DNA from: Candidatus Terraquivivens yellowstonensis
Lineage (GTDB): Archaea; Thermoproteota; Nitrososphaeria_A; Caldarchaeales; Wolframiiraptoraceae
Direction: 5' to 3'
Assembly (NCBI GenBank): GCA_023539445.1
Contig: JAKCEW010000013.1
Coordinates: 1-25,870 of the forward strand
DNA length: 25,870 bases
The position numbers and the translations under genes were made by a program. Positions 15,744 through 22,674 of this stretch are shown here, in pieces (position 1 is the first letter of the stretch; every line of letters begins with the position of its first letter). The notes under the pieces were generated by a model. It ran no database searches, was not told the DNA's origin, and saw nothing but the letters and a program-made list of their open reading frames with translations.

Positions 15744-16084
15744 TGAGCGAGTTCGATATTGAAGAGTTTAGGAGGTTGTTCCCGAACCTTTACAGGGAAA
15801 TCGTCCGTAAGAAGATGTGCATAAGGATAGATGCGCAGAGAGACTCTGAAAAGAGGGCAGAAGAGGCGATGGACGTGTTGCATGGCGGCCTTCCAGGACC
15901 TGTTGACTACATCCGACGCTGCGATACAGATGAGGAGGCTATAAAGCTCGTTGACTACTTGGAGTCGAGGGGAGAGGTTACGAAGGAGGAGGCGGATAGG
16001 TTGAGGAAACAGATAACAGAAATGGGAGTCAGAAGTTTTGGCCCGAAGAAGGAGCTGGGTTACTACTCGAAGTTCATCCGTTAG
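15743..16084 (+). CDS. DUF2095 family protein
   Basis: 113-residue conserved archaeal protein of unknown function. It begins FDIEEFRRLFPNLYREI and contains GGLPGPVDYIRRCDTDEEA followed by a helical segment (VDYLESRGEVTKEEADRLR) and GVRSFGPKKELGYY at the C-terminus. One base of overlap (TAATG) with the nucleotidyltransferase stop and a purine-rich GGTAGGGTGAGGG before the ATG indicate coupled translation. Its last four bases overlap the convergent YchF-like gene. I see no catalytic motif. Confidence 0.75.
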   Translation: MSEFDIEEFRRLFPNLYREIVRKKMCIRIDAQRDSEKRAEEAMDVLHGGLPGPVDYIRRCDTDEEAIKLVDYLESRGEVTKEEADRLRKQITEMGVRSFGPKKELGYYSKFIR

Positions 16085-17298
16085 CCGCGTTTGGTCGTCG
16101 CCACGATCGATATAACATCCCCGCTCTTAAGCTGATGTTTTTCTCCAAGCCTTAACTTCGTCCTAACGTCTATTGCGTAAAGAAATCCCTTGCCGAGTTC
16201 GCTATGAATCTTGTAAGCAAGGTCCCTTGCGGTCGAGCCCTTTGGAAGAAGGTATACATCAGGTAGCACGTTACCATCCTTGTCAGAGAGTCTTTCAGCG
16301 TCCTCGACTGGGTAGACCGGTATGTAGCCGAGGACTTCAAGATAAGCCGTGTTGATGAGTTGCTGGACGCCCGTACTTCCCCACCGTGCAAATACATGAG
16401 TCTCTATCATATCTAGGGCCCTCTTCTGCTGCGGTGTCAACTTTGAGGGGTCTAAGACTTTGAACGATGTATCGCCAGGAATATATTGCACAAGACCCTT
16501 CTCCGCGGCTATCCTGAGTATCCTCTCCGCCTCCGCGCTACAAGGTATGACCCTGTAACCGGCAGACCTCAGCCTCTCAACGCCCTTCTCAGCACCCTCT
16601 ACATCTACCTTGTTCGCCGCTACGATTATGGGCTTTGAAAGCGCTCGCAACTCCATCGCCAGCTTGAATATATCTTGCTTAGCAAACTTGGATGGTGCGT
16701 ATGGGTTAAGCCCTAACGATTGCAATGTCTGTTCAATATGGCTAGGGATTATGCCCAAACCTGAGAGCTTGTTGGACAGTTCTTCAACCAACGTGGATTG
16801 TTTATTCTCGACGGCCCTGCATATCCTTCCCCAGTCCTTTTCTATTATTCCAGCAATCCAGAAGATTAGCTCCTCTTCAACGATTTTAACGTCTTCCAAC
16901 GGGTCATGCGTCCCAGGCTCGACGGGTCTACCATCCGCATCGGTTGCACCGGCTGCATCGCACACAACTATGAGAGCGCTCGCCTGTCTTATCTCATCCA
17001 AGAATTGCAGACCCAAACCCTTTCCTAAATGAGCATCCTTCACTATCCCTGGACAGTCGATCACCTGAATCGGCACAAGTCTCACGCCGTTGATGCATAA
17101 TGAGTTTTTTGGGTTGTCTTTCACACCAAATTCTTTGCAAACGCATTCTATCCTGAGGTGGGTTATGCCAACATTTGGTTTGATTGTCGTGAATGGGTAA
17201 TTGGCTATCTGCACGGGCACCAAGGTCATTGCAGAAAAGAGCGTGCTTTTACCTGTGTTCGGTTTACCAACGATGCCCGCTAACTCCAAACCCCGCAC
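16081..17298 (-). CDS. YchF/Obg-related GTP-binding protein
   Basis: Translation-factor-class NTPase of the archaeal YchF/OLA1-related branch. G1 is GKPNTGKST (11-19), the switch region includes NYPFTTIKPNVGITHLR in pieces, G3 is DCPGIV, G4 is ANKVD, and a C-terminal TGS domain (about 320-405) ends LKSGDVISIVATTKRG. It has the C-rich insertion IECVCKEFGVKDNP typical of archaeal members. Probably ribosome- or rRNA-associated. The start is GTG 17298 because P-loop strand spacing fits; a TATA-like ACTTTAAAGC is about 44 nt upstream. It follows aIF6 on the same strand after 61 bp and may have its own promoter. Confidence 0.9.
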   Translation of the reverse strand: MRGLELAGIVGKPNTGKSTLFSAMTLVPVQIANYPFTTIKPNVGITHLRIECVCKEFGVKDNPKNSLCINGVRLVPIQVIDCPGIVKDAHLGKGLGLQFLDEIRQASALIVVCDAAGATDADGRPVEPGTHDPLEDVKIVEEELIFWIAGIIEKDWGRICRAVENKQSTLVEELSNKLSGLGIIPSHIEQTLQSLGLNPYAPSKFAKQDIFKLAMELRALSKPIIVAANKVDVEGAEKGVERLRSAGYRVIPCSAEAERILRIAAEKGLVQYIPGDTSFKVLDPSKLTPQQKRALDMIETHVFARWGSTGVQQLINTAYLEVLGYIPVYPVEDAERLSDKDGNVLPDVYLLPKGSTARDLAYKIHSELGKGFLYAIDVRTKLRLGEKHQLKSGDVISIVATTKRG

Positions 17299-17359
17299 CC
17301 TTCGAAATCGAATGCAACTGACGGTTATCTTCGTTGCTTTAAAGTATTGCTCTCAATCA

Positions 17360-18028
17360 TCAGAGCCCGAGGACTTCAGATATCGTCATTAGTTCTGGAC
17401 CCGTAGTCCTAGAACCCACAACGGCACCCAATGATGTAGCTATTATGCCGCTTCTTACAAAGGGCACACCGTCGTTTATAGTGCATGGTTTGCATGGAAC
17501 CTTCAATACGTTTCTTATGAGTTCCTCATCCTCCTCGGTGCTTTCCACATGTATCACCGCTCCTACATTTGTAGCTACGCATATTGAACCGACGTACGGC
17601 CTTCCAGCAATCCTTGCTTGAACTACCTCTACATCCAATACATCTCTAATCTTCGCAACTTCCTCTTTCGTGAATTCTGGGCTTACTATCGCGCCCTTAT
17701 CGTTTGTCAGTATCAGGTTCCCGACCGCCGTCAATTTACTATTCAAAACTCCAACTCGCACGTTATCCAACTCTTTCTTGATAACATCAACTTCCTCTTC
17801 GAGCGCTATGGGTGAAATAATTATGCCGTTGGAGTTTCCAGTAAGAAGCGCACCTATCAGGTAGGTGCCGCCTATCGTGGCGGGGACGACCTTTACGTTT
17901 AGAGCCTTCGCTATCGTCGCAATCTTCTTTTTCGTCAATTGAACAGGAACGATCGCATACTTTTCAGATGCAAAGGAGAGGACTCCTATCTCCGCCGTCC
18001 CGAAGAAGTCCTCCATGATTACGACCAT
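17360..18028 (-). CDS. Translation initiation factor aIF6
   Basis: Anti-association factor that binds the large subunit and blocks premature joining of the small subunit. The five-fold pseudo-symmetric repeat is visible: GVLSFASEKYAIVP, GLLTGNSNGIIISP-like segments, AVGNLILTNDKGAIVSPE, GSICVATNVGAVIHVES and RSGIIATSLGAVVGSRTTGPE. 222 residues, normal for the family. ATG 18028 is preceded by GAGG overlapping the L31e stop, at good spacing, and is preferred over ATG 18016. It is 7 bp from L31e and certainly in the same operon. Confidence 0.95.
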   Translation of the reverse strand: MVVIMEDFFGTAEIGVLSFASEKYAIVPVQLTKKKIATIAKALNVKVVPATIGGTYLIGALLTGNSNGIIISPIALEEEVDVIKKELDNVRVGVLNSKLTAVGNLILTNDKGAIVSPEFTKEEVAKIRDVLDVEVVQARIAGRPYVGSICVATNVGAVIHVESTEEDEELIRNVLKVPCKPCTINDGVPFVRSGIIATSLGAVVGSRTTGPELMTISEVLGL

Positions 18029-18035
18029 TTCTGCC

Positions 18036-18311
18036 TCATTCCGTCCCCTCTTCCTTGGGTAACGATATCACCACGACACCATCCTCGTCCTTTTCCATTA
18101 GGACCTTTATCCTTCTCGGAGGCTTTTGTATACTCCTTTCCCATATGAGCTCATTTACTTCTTCCGAAATCTTCACCTTGTCCGATTTCATATGTCTTAT
18201 TGCGAATCTCTTGAGCAGATTTATAGCCCTCTCCGCCCTCCTCTTTCTGGAGGCTTTCCACGCATCCCTTAAGGGTACTGTGTATATCCTCGAGACGACG
18301 GCTTTGGCCAT
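18036..18311 (-). CDS. rpl31e: 50S ribosomal protein L31e
   Basis: Archaeal/eukaryotic large-subunit protein near the exit tunnel. Recognised by RIYTVPLRDAWKASRKRRAE, RAINLLKRFAIRHMK, and VNELIWERSIQKPPRRIKV. 91 residues. It forms the conserved L39e-L31e-aIF6 string. A TATA-like CTTTTTAAGC upstream (near 18366-18375) suggests an internal promoter in the 75-bp gap after L39e. Confidence 0.95.
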   Translation of the reverse strand: MAKAVVSRIYTVPLRDAWKASRKRRAERAINLLKRFAIRHMKSDKVKISEEVNELIWERSIQKPPRRIKVLMEKDEDGVVVISLPKEEGTE

Positions 18312-18386
18312 GTTAGAACACCAGTCTCTACTATGAAACGTTTTGAAAGACGCTCATATTTAGGCTTAAAAAGTTAACGGGGCGCG

Positions 18387-18536
18387 CTATGGTTTTATCC
18401 TCGAGGTCCTCCAATGCCTCCTTCTCTCATGCGTCCTGACTTTACGTGCCGTTCTTAATATAACCCATGATGGTACTGGCCAGCTCCTTCTCATGGCCCT
18501 TGCCAATCTCTTCTTGAGGGGTAGTGTCCTAGCCAT
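18387..18536 (-). CDS. rpl39e: 50S ribosomal protein L39e
   Basis: 49-residue basic protein lining the peptide exit tunnel. I translated the minus strand by hand from ATG 18536 to TAG at 18387-18389. It begins [17 protein letters not shown] and contains [15 protein letters not shown] and [12 protein letters not shown], matching the family pattern of a conserved WV..(K/R)T and RRHWRR-like end. The position upstream of L31e is the usual archaeal arrangement. It is below common length cutoffs, so easily missed. Confidence 0.93.
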   Translation of the reverse strand: MARTLPLKKRLARAMRRSWPVPSWVILRTARKVRTHERRRHWRTSRIKP

Positions 18537-18581
18537 TTCGGGTCAATTCTTAAACAATCTTCTGTTATTTGTGCGTTGTGC

Positions 18582-18899
18582 TCATATCCTTTCTATCCTT
18601 ATTTCCCTCTTCTTCGGTAGGACCCTTTCCAGAATTGCCTTTACATCGTCATCCGTGATAGGCGTCCTTACCCTTCCTTCGTTTACGAGCCTTATCAACA
18701 ACTCTTCTACAGCAGTAACCAACTCTGGTCTTACGAGCTTAAGATTAGCCAACCTTTGGCGCGCCTCTGGTGTCAGTATTAGCCTCATGGCTGCCGCCCT
18801 TTCAGCCTCTCTTTGTCTCCTTGCCTGCTCTTCAGCTATCTTTGCTTGGAGCTCTGCCATCTTTTGTTGTCTTATCCTCTCGAGCTCCTCGTCCGACAT
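18582..18899 (-). CDS. PDCD5-family DNA-binding protein
   Basis: Archaeal homologue of PDCD5/TFAR19, a small helical-bundle protein reported to bind DNA; cellular role is unclear. 105 residues: a long charged N-terminal helix (EELERIRQQKMAELQAKIAE), then the conserved core LILTPEARQRLANLKLVRPELV and a C-terminal ITDDDVKAILERVLPKKREI. AGAGGGGG about 7 nt before the ATG is a strong ribosome site. It lies between S19e and L39e, the usual position in archaea. Confidence 0.92.
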   Translation of the reverse strand: MSDEELERIRQQKMAELQAKIAEEQARRQREAERAAAMRLILTPEARQRLANLKLVRPELVTAVEELLIRLVNEGRVRTPITDDDVKAILERVLPKKREIRIERI

Positions 18900-18988
18900 T
18901 GTTTTTCGCCCCCTCTGGGATTCTGAATAAAATTTCAGACGAGATAACTTAAACGTTGCTTTAAAAAATTTAGACTCTCAAAGCTTTT

Positions 18989-19408
18989 CTAGCCCTTTAG
19001 TAGAACCTTTGCCGCCTCTTCGAGCAGCTCCCTGCCCTTAGCAGTAACTATCCTGCCTTTCTTTCCTTCTTTTGTTATAAGGCCGGCCGCCTCTAACTGT
19101 TGGAGGGCCTTTCTGATAATGCTACCGCTACCTTTCGCGAACGCCGGAGGTCTGTATCCCCTTCTATGCCTGCCACCATACTCCGTCCTAAGCCTAGAGA
19201 CACCTATCGGTCCCTTTAGGTAGACTTTTCTCAGGATCGCGGCGCACCTAACATACCACCAATCCGGGTCGGCCGGTGGCCTTTCCTTATGTACGCCAGT
19301 CTTGACGAAGGCAGCCCATGGAGGTGGCTTTACTAGCTGCGCCTCCTTTAGGTATGCGGCCACTTTTTTGATAAGCTTCTCTGGATTCACGGCCAGTACC
19401 CGCAACAT
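18989..19408 (-). CDS. rps19e: 30S ribosomal protein S19e
   Basis: Archaeal/eukaryotic small-subunit protein with a winged-helix fold, needed for late small-subunit maturation. Conserved stretches: LIKKVAAYLKE, PPPWAAFVKTGVHKERPP, DPDWWYVRCAAILRKVYL, GPIGVSRLRTEYGGRHRRG and GSIIRKALQQLEAAGLI. ATG 19408 is chosen because GGTG lies 6 nt upstream; GTG 19417 would add three residues. It is 27 bp after the RNase P subunit gene. Confidence 0.95.
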   Translation of the reverse strand: MLRVLAVNPEKLIKKVAAYLKEAQLVKPPPWAAFVKTGVHKERPPADPDWWYVRCAAILRKVYLKGPIGVSRLRTEYGGRHRRGYRPPAFAKGSGSIIRKALQQLEAAGLITKEGKKGRIVTAKGRELLEEAAKVLLKG

Positions 19409-19435
19409 ATCATACACCTTTCTCTTAAACTTTCG

Positions 19436-19774
19436 CTAAGGCTTCTGAGCGGCCGATCTTATGTGTTTTTCTTTAAGAGCTGGATACCTCCTTATCCATC
19501 CGCACTTCAAGCACTTCACGACGACATGTGTTGTCCTTTTATCCCTAACCCTAACGGAGAAGGAGCCAGTTCCCAGAAACAGGTTGCCGCACCTTCTACA
19601 GAAAATTAACCTATACTGCTTCGGAATCCTCATTCTGGCCCTTTGGGCTATCCGCCTAGCGATGGCCACAGCCTCCCTCGCAGCCTCCGGATCCGATTGT
19701 GCGTACGCCCTTGCGAATTCGAACAGCCTCTCAATCCTCTCGCGTGCTATCGCTTTGATCAAATGGTCTTTCAT
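19436..19774 (-). CDS. rnp4: RNase P protein component 4 (Rpp21 type)
   Basis: Zinc-binding protein subunit of archaeal RNase P, which trims the 5' ends of pre-tRNAs. The N-terminal half is helical (ERIERLFEFARAYAQSDPEAARE), and the C-terminal zinc ribbon has Cys59-x2-Cys62 (CRRC) and Cys88-x2-Cys91 (CLKC) with KQYRLIFC and HVVVKCLKCG as in Rpp21. 112 residues. A palindromic TTAATTAA TATA-like element (19806-19813) is about 35 nt upstream of the ATG, making this the first gene of the minus-strand translation operon. Confidence 0.92.
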   Translation of the reverse strand: MKDHLIKAIARERIERLFEFARAYAQSDPEAAREAVAIARRIAQRARMRIPKQYRLIFCRRCGNLFLGTGSFSVRVRDKRTTHVVVKCLKCGWIRRYPALKEKHIRSAAQKP

Positions 19775-19805
19775 GGGATACGCTCTACAGCTCCATCGTT
19801 TTCTT

Positions 19806-19813
19806 TAATTAAG
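19806..19813 (-). promoter_or_regulatory. TATA-like element for the rnp4-S19e operon
   Basis: TTAATTAA, flanked as CTTAATTAAAG on the coding strand, is centred about 35 nt before the rnp4 ATG at 19774. It lies in the 119-bp divergent gap with nep1. Confidence 0.4.
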
Positions 19814-19893
19814 ATTATTGTTCACCATAATCAACGGAGCAAAAACTTTTTCCAGAACCTTCGACAGTCTCTAATACGCCGGTTGGGAAGGCC

Positions 19894-20580
19894 GTGGGGT
19901 TTGTAAAGCTAGCCTTGGTTTTCGTGGAGGCAGCCCTCGAACTCGTTCCAAGAGAGTGCTGGAACCATAGGGCAGTGATATCCAATGCGGAAAGGAGGGG
20001 AAAAAGACCTGGTCAGTTGCTACTGGACAGGTCTTATCATCATGCAGCGATGAAGGGTTTAGCTGATGCGCACAAACGGGGAAGGCCGGATATCGTACAT
20101 TTCTGCCTGCTGGCGTCTTTAGGCTCGATCCTTTCCAAGAAAGGCCTCCTAGAAGTTTACGTACATACAAGAGAAAACAAGGTGATTTGGATAAATCCTG
20201 AGACAAGGTTGCCAAGGGTTTATGAAAGGTTCAAGGGACTCATCGAGGCTTTGTACGAGCAGCACATCATAGAGTCGGATGGTAAGAAATTGCTCGAGCT
20301 TAGGGATGGTACGTTAAACGAGTTACTGTCTAACCTGAGACCCGACCAAGTAATCCTCATGAGTGAGAAGGGCAATAGGCTGACGATGAAGGAGCTTGGT
20401 ACGTTGCTAGCATCTTATGAGAGGCCCGCTGTACTCATAGGAGCCTTCCCACGGGGTGAACTGGAGGAGCAGACAGTTAAGGCGGCCAACATGGCCGTAT
20501 GTATTCATGAAGAACCTCTGGAGGCATGGACTGTTACATCCTACGTGATCTGCTCGCTTGAGCACGCCCTCGGCTACTAA
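19894..20580 (+). CDS. nep1: rRNA pseudouridine N1-methyltransferase Nep1 (Emg1)
   Basis: SPOUT-class methyltransferase that N1-methylates a pseudouridine in helix 35 of small-subunit rRNA and helps assembly. Family marks: LLDRSYHHAAMKGL near the N-terminus, RGRPDIVHFCLLASLGS, VYVHTRENKVIWINPETRLPR in two parts, and the SAM-binding knot with VLIGAFPRGELEE and the final AWTVTSYVICSLEHALGY. 228 residues. GTG 19894 gives the expected first strand. It is divergent from the RNase P/S19e operon. Confidence 0.95.
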   Translation: MGFVKLALVFVEAALELVPRECWNHRAVISNAERRGKRPGQLLLDRSYHHAAMKGLADAHKRGRPDIVHFCLLASLGSILSKKGLLEVYVHTRENKVIWINPETRLPRVYERFKGLIEALYEQHIIESDGKKLLELRDGTLNELLSNLRPDQVILMSEKGNRLTMKELGTLLASYERPAVLIGAFPRGELEEQTVKAANMAVCIHEEPLEAWTVTSYVICSLEHALGY

Positions 20581-20588
20581 ACAGATGG

Positions 20589-20598
20589 CTTTATTATT
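20589..20598 (+). promoter_or_regulatory. TATA box for deoC
   Basis: CTTTATTATT is centred about 28 nt upstream of the deoC ATG at 20622, implying a leaderless transcript separate from nep1. Confidence 0.45.
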
Positions 20599-20621
20599 CA
20601 GCTCTCTACGTATCATTTTTA

Positions 20622-21290
20622 ATGATTGGTAGGAGAAAGTTGGCAAAGCTAATAGACCATACAGATGTAAGGCCCATAGCCACGGATGCTGACATAAAGA
20701 GGCTCTGTGACGAGGCTGTTAAATACGGTTTTTATGCCGTGTGCGTTCAGCCATATTTTGTGAAGCTGGCATCAAGGTTACTCGCCGACGAAAGCGGGGT
20801 TAAGGTTTGCACGGTCGTAGGTTTTCCTTTTGGGTTGAACGTCACAGACGTAAAGGTGTTTGAGGCAAGGAAGGCAATAGAAGATGGCGCGGAAGAGCTG
20901 GACGTCGTGATGAACATAAGTGCGGTGAAGTCTGGAAGTTATGATTACCTCGAAGACGAATTGAATAAGATTATGAATGCTGCGGAAGACGCCGTCGTTA
21001 AGCTGATAATCGAAACAGGATATCTAACGGTCGAAGAGATGCGCACGGTCTGCGAGATTGCCGTAAAAGCTGGAGTGGATTATATAAAGACATGCACAGG
21101 ATTCGGACCTAGAGGCGTATCCTTAGATGATGTGAGATTGATAAAAGAGTTCACAGGCGGTAAGGTAGGGATAAAAGCTTCAGGGGGAATAAGGACCTAC
21201 GAGCAGGCAGTCTCATTAATTGAGGCAGGAGCCACTAGGCTTGGAACGAGCCGTAGTTTAAAAGTGCTGGAAGGTGCGCCACCAGAATAG
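20622..21290 (+). CDS. deoC: Deoxyribose-phosphate aldolase
   Basis: Class I aldolase that interconverts 2-deoxyribose 5-phosphate with glyceraldehyde 3-phosphate and acetaldehyde, in nucleoside breakdown. TIM-barrel signatures: LIDHTDVRP, CTVVGFPFG, the acidic ELDVVMN (Asp94), the Schiff-base lysine in YIKTCTGFGPRG (Lys156) and the second lysine in GIKASGGIR (Lys185). 222 residues, as for the archaeal short form. The gene ends 10 bp before the 3' end of the convergent tRNA-Gly(UCC). Confidence 0.96.
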   Translation: MIGRRKLAKLIDHTDVRPIATDADIKRLCDEAVKYGFYAVCVQPYFVKLASRLLADESGVKVCTVVGFPFGLNVTDVKVFEARKAIEDGAEELDVVMNISAVKSGSYDYLEDELNKIMNAAEDAVVKLIIETGYLTVEEMRTVCEIAVKAGVDYIKTCTGFGPRGVSLDDVRLIKEFTGGKVGIKASGGIRTYEQAVSLIEAGATRLGTSRSLKVLEGAPPE

Positions 21291-21300
21291 CGGAGATGGT

Positions 21301-21394
21301 TGCGGCGGCCGGGATTCGAACCCGGGATTTCAGGCTTGGAAGGCTTACGCCGAAAAACCCGACTGCGTCCTAGTCCAGACTAGACCACCGCCGC
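21301..21394 (-). tRNA. tRNA-Gly(UCC) with an 18-nt intron in the anticodon stem
   Basis: The minus strand folds as a complete cloverleaf: acceptor GCGGCGG/CCGCCGC with discriminator A, D-stem GTCT/GGAC, T-arm CCGGG-TTCGAAT-CCCGG. The anticodon arm only forms after removing 18 nt (21345-21362): CAGGC-CTTCCAA-GCCTG, anticodon TCC. Mature length is 76 nt. CCA is not encoded. Confidence 0.93.
21345..21362 (-). other. tRNA intron at position 29/30 with bulge-helix-bulge
   Basis: Splice sites are fixed uniquely by restoring the stem CAG|GC. The precursor shows outer helix AGG/CCT, perfect 4-bp central helix ACGC/GCGT, 3-nt bulges AG|T and AA|G cut after the second base, and a short CG/CG helix closing a GGTTTTT loop. 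This is a relaxed but clear archaeal BHB. Confidence 0.88.
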
Positions 21395-21492
21395 ATGTTG
21401 TCATAAGACCCATTCACTCTTCATCATTTAAGAATTTCATGGGGCAATAATAAGGCTTGATGCCGTTAAAGTCCTCGAACAATTAATCATAA

Positions 21493-21508
21493 TATTTTTT
21501 AAAAAATA
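21493..21508. promoter_or_regulatory. 16-bp AT palindrome upstream of hydB
   Basis: TATTTTTTAAAAAATA is a perfect 16-base palindrome in the 172-bp gap between the tRNA and hydB. Downstream are a TATA-like ACTTAAAT (21515-21522) and TTTTTTTAAAA (21530-21540), then AAAGGGGG (21551-21558), which is 8 nt before the TTG start and can serve as ribosome site. The palindrome may be an operator or an upstream TATA element; AT-rich gaps produce such palindromes by chance at some rate. Confidence 0.4.
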
Positions 21509-21566
21509 AACCAAACTTAAATTCCGCTATTTTTTTAAAAGAGTTAACATAAAGGGGGCACACGTA

Positions 21567-22670
21567 TTGTCACAACAAAAATCTTGCTTTGCCCTAGATG
21601 CTGAAAGATTTGGTGACCTCATTGGCGTACTAAAAGACCTTGGTTATGTTGTCTATGGACCTGTGGAGAGGGATGGCGCAATCGTTTGCGACCTCATAGA
21701 CTCCGTTGAGCAAATACCAAAGGGCTTGTCAGACGTCCAGATGCCCGGGAGCTATAGGCTTGTCAAAAGAGATGACGGAAGATACTTCGGCTATGTTGTC
21801 GGTCCGCAATCCCCGAAGTACGTGCTACGCCCTTCGCAGCATTTGCTCTTTAAGGTAAGGAAGGATGGAAAGACGATGCTTCCGCAACCGGATGTAAAGA
21901 AGATTGCATTCGTCGGGCTCAGATCATGCGATTTAAAGGCAATAGAGATACTCGACAAGATCTTGCTCCAAGGACCGTATGTGGACAACACGTACGCGGC
22001 GCTCAGGAAGGGTGCGTTGTTTATAGCGGTCAACTGCACAGAGCCGGGCAACAACTGCTTCTGCACGTCCATGAACACCGGTCCGTTCGCACAATCCGGT
22101 TATGATATCTGCATCACAGAGCTCTTAAATGATGGAAACCATGTCTTCATCTTGGATGTTATTACAGATAAGGGTGCCGAGGTCGTGAATAGGCTTGGGT
22201 GCAGGAATGCGACTGACGAAGAGCTTAGTGCTGTATCAAGATTGATGGAGGAGGCGAAGAACAAAATAAAGAAGAAATTAAACGTTGAGAACATAAAGGA
22301 TGATCTGTACAAGAACCTTGAGCACCCGCACTGGAATGAAATAAGCAACAGATGTCTGGCATGCGGGAACTGCACGCTCGTCTGTCCTACGTGTTTTTGC
22401 ACATCTGTATTCGATAAAACTTCGCTATCGTTGGATATGGCGGAAAGGTGGGAGGTGTGGGATTCTTGCTTCAGCATAGATTACTCGTACATTCACGGCG
22501 GTTCGATAAGACAATCGATCATGAGCCGTTATAGGCAGTGGCTGATGCATAAGCTCGCCACATGGGTTGACCAGTTTGGAACCTTTGGATGCGTTGGTTG
22601 TGGAAGGTGTATAACTTGGTGCCCCGTTGGGATAGATATTGTAGAGGAGGCTAATAAGGTGAGGGGTTGA
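21567..22670 (+). CDS. hydB: Group 3b [NiFe] hydrogenase/sulfhydrogenase, iron-sulfur subunit beta
   Basis: Electron-transfer subunit that links the hydrogenase dimer to the flavin subunit; in Pyrococcus it is tied to sulfur or polysulfide reduction. Two ferredoxin-like [4Fe-4S] motifs are visible near the C-terminus: CLACGNCTLVCP from Cys263 and CVGCGRCITWCP from about Cys342. Further cysteines in CTEPGNNCFCTS and in GLRSCDLKAIE follow the family pattern. 367 residues. TTG 21567 is the start, with a purine-rich AAAGGGGG 8 nt upstream. First gene of the canonical B-G-D-A order. Confidence 0.93.
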   Translation: MSQQKSCFALDAERFGDLIGVLKDLGYVVYGPVERDGAIVCDLIDSVEQIPKGLSDVQMPGSYRLVKRDDGRYFGYVVGPQSPKYVLRPSQHLLFKVRKDGKTMLPQPDVKKIAFVGLRSCDLKAIEILDKILLQGPYVDNTYAALRKGALFIAVNCTEPGNNCFCTSMNTGPFAQSGYDICITELLNDGNHVFILDVITDKGAEVVNRLGCRNATDEELSAVSRLMEEAKNKIKKKLNVENIKDDLYKNLEHPHWNEISNRCLACGNCTLVCPTCFCTSVFDKTSLSLDMAERWEVWDSCFSIDYSYIHGGSIRQSIMSRYRQWLMHKLATWVDQFGTFGCVGCGRCITWCPVGIDIVEEANKVRG

Positions 22671-22674
22671 GTGT

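Noticed and set aside
21301-21394. Reading the first tRNA as a pseudogene because the anticodon stem does not pair
   Set aside because: Pairing is perfect once the 18-nt BHB intron is removed, and all other arms are intact.
21418-21434. C-box-like ATGATGA on minus strand, possible C/D sRNA
   Set aside because: No D-box CTGA at a suitable distance before the tRNA begins; single-box matches are common by chance.
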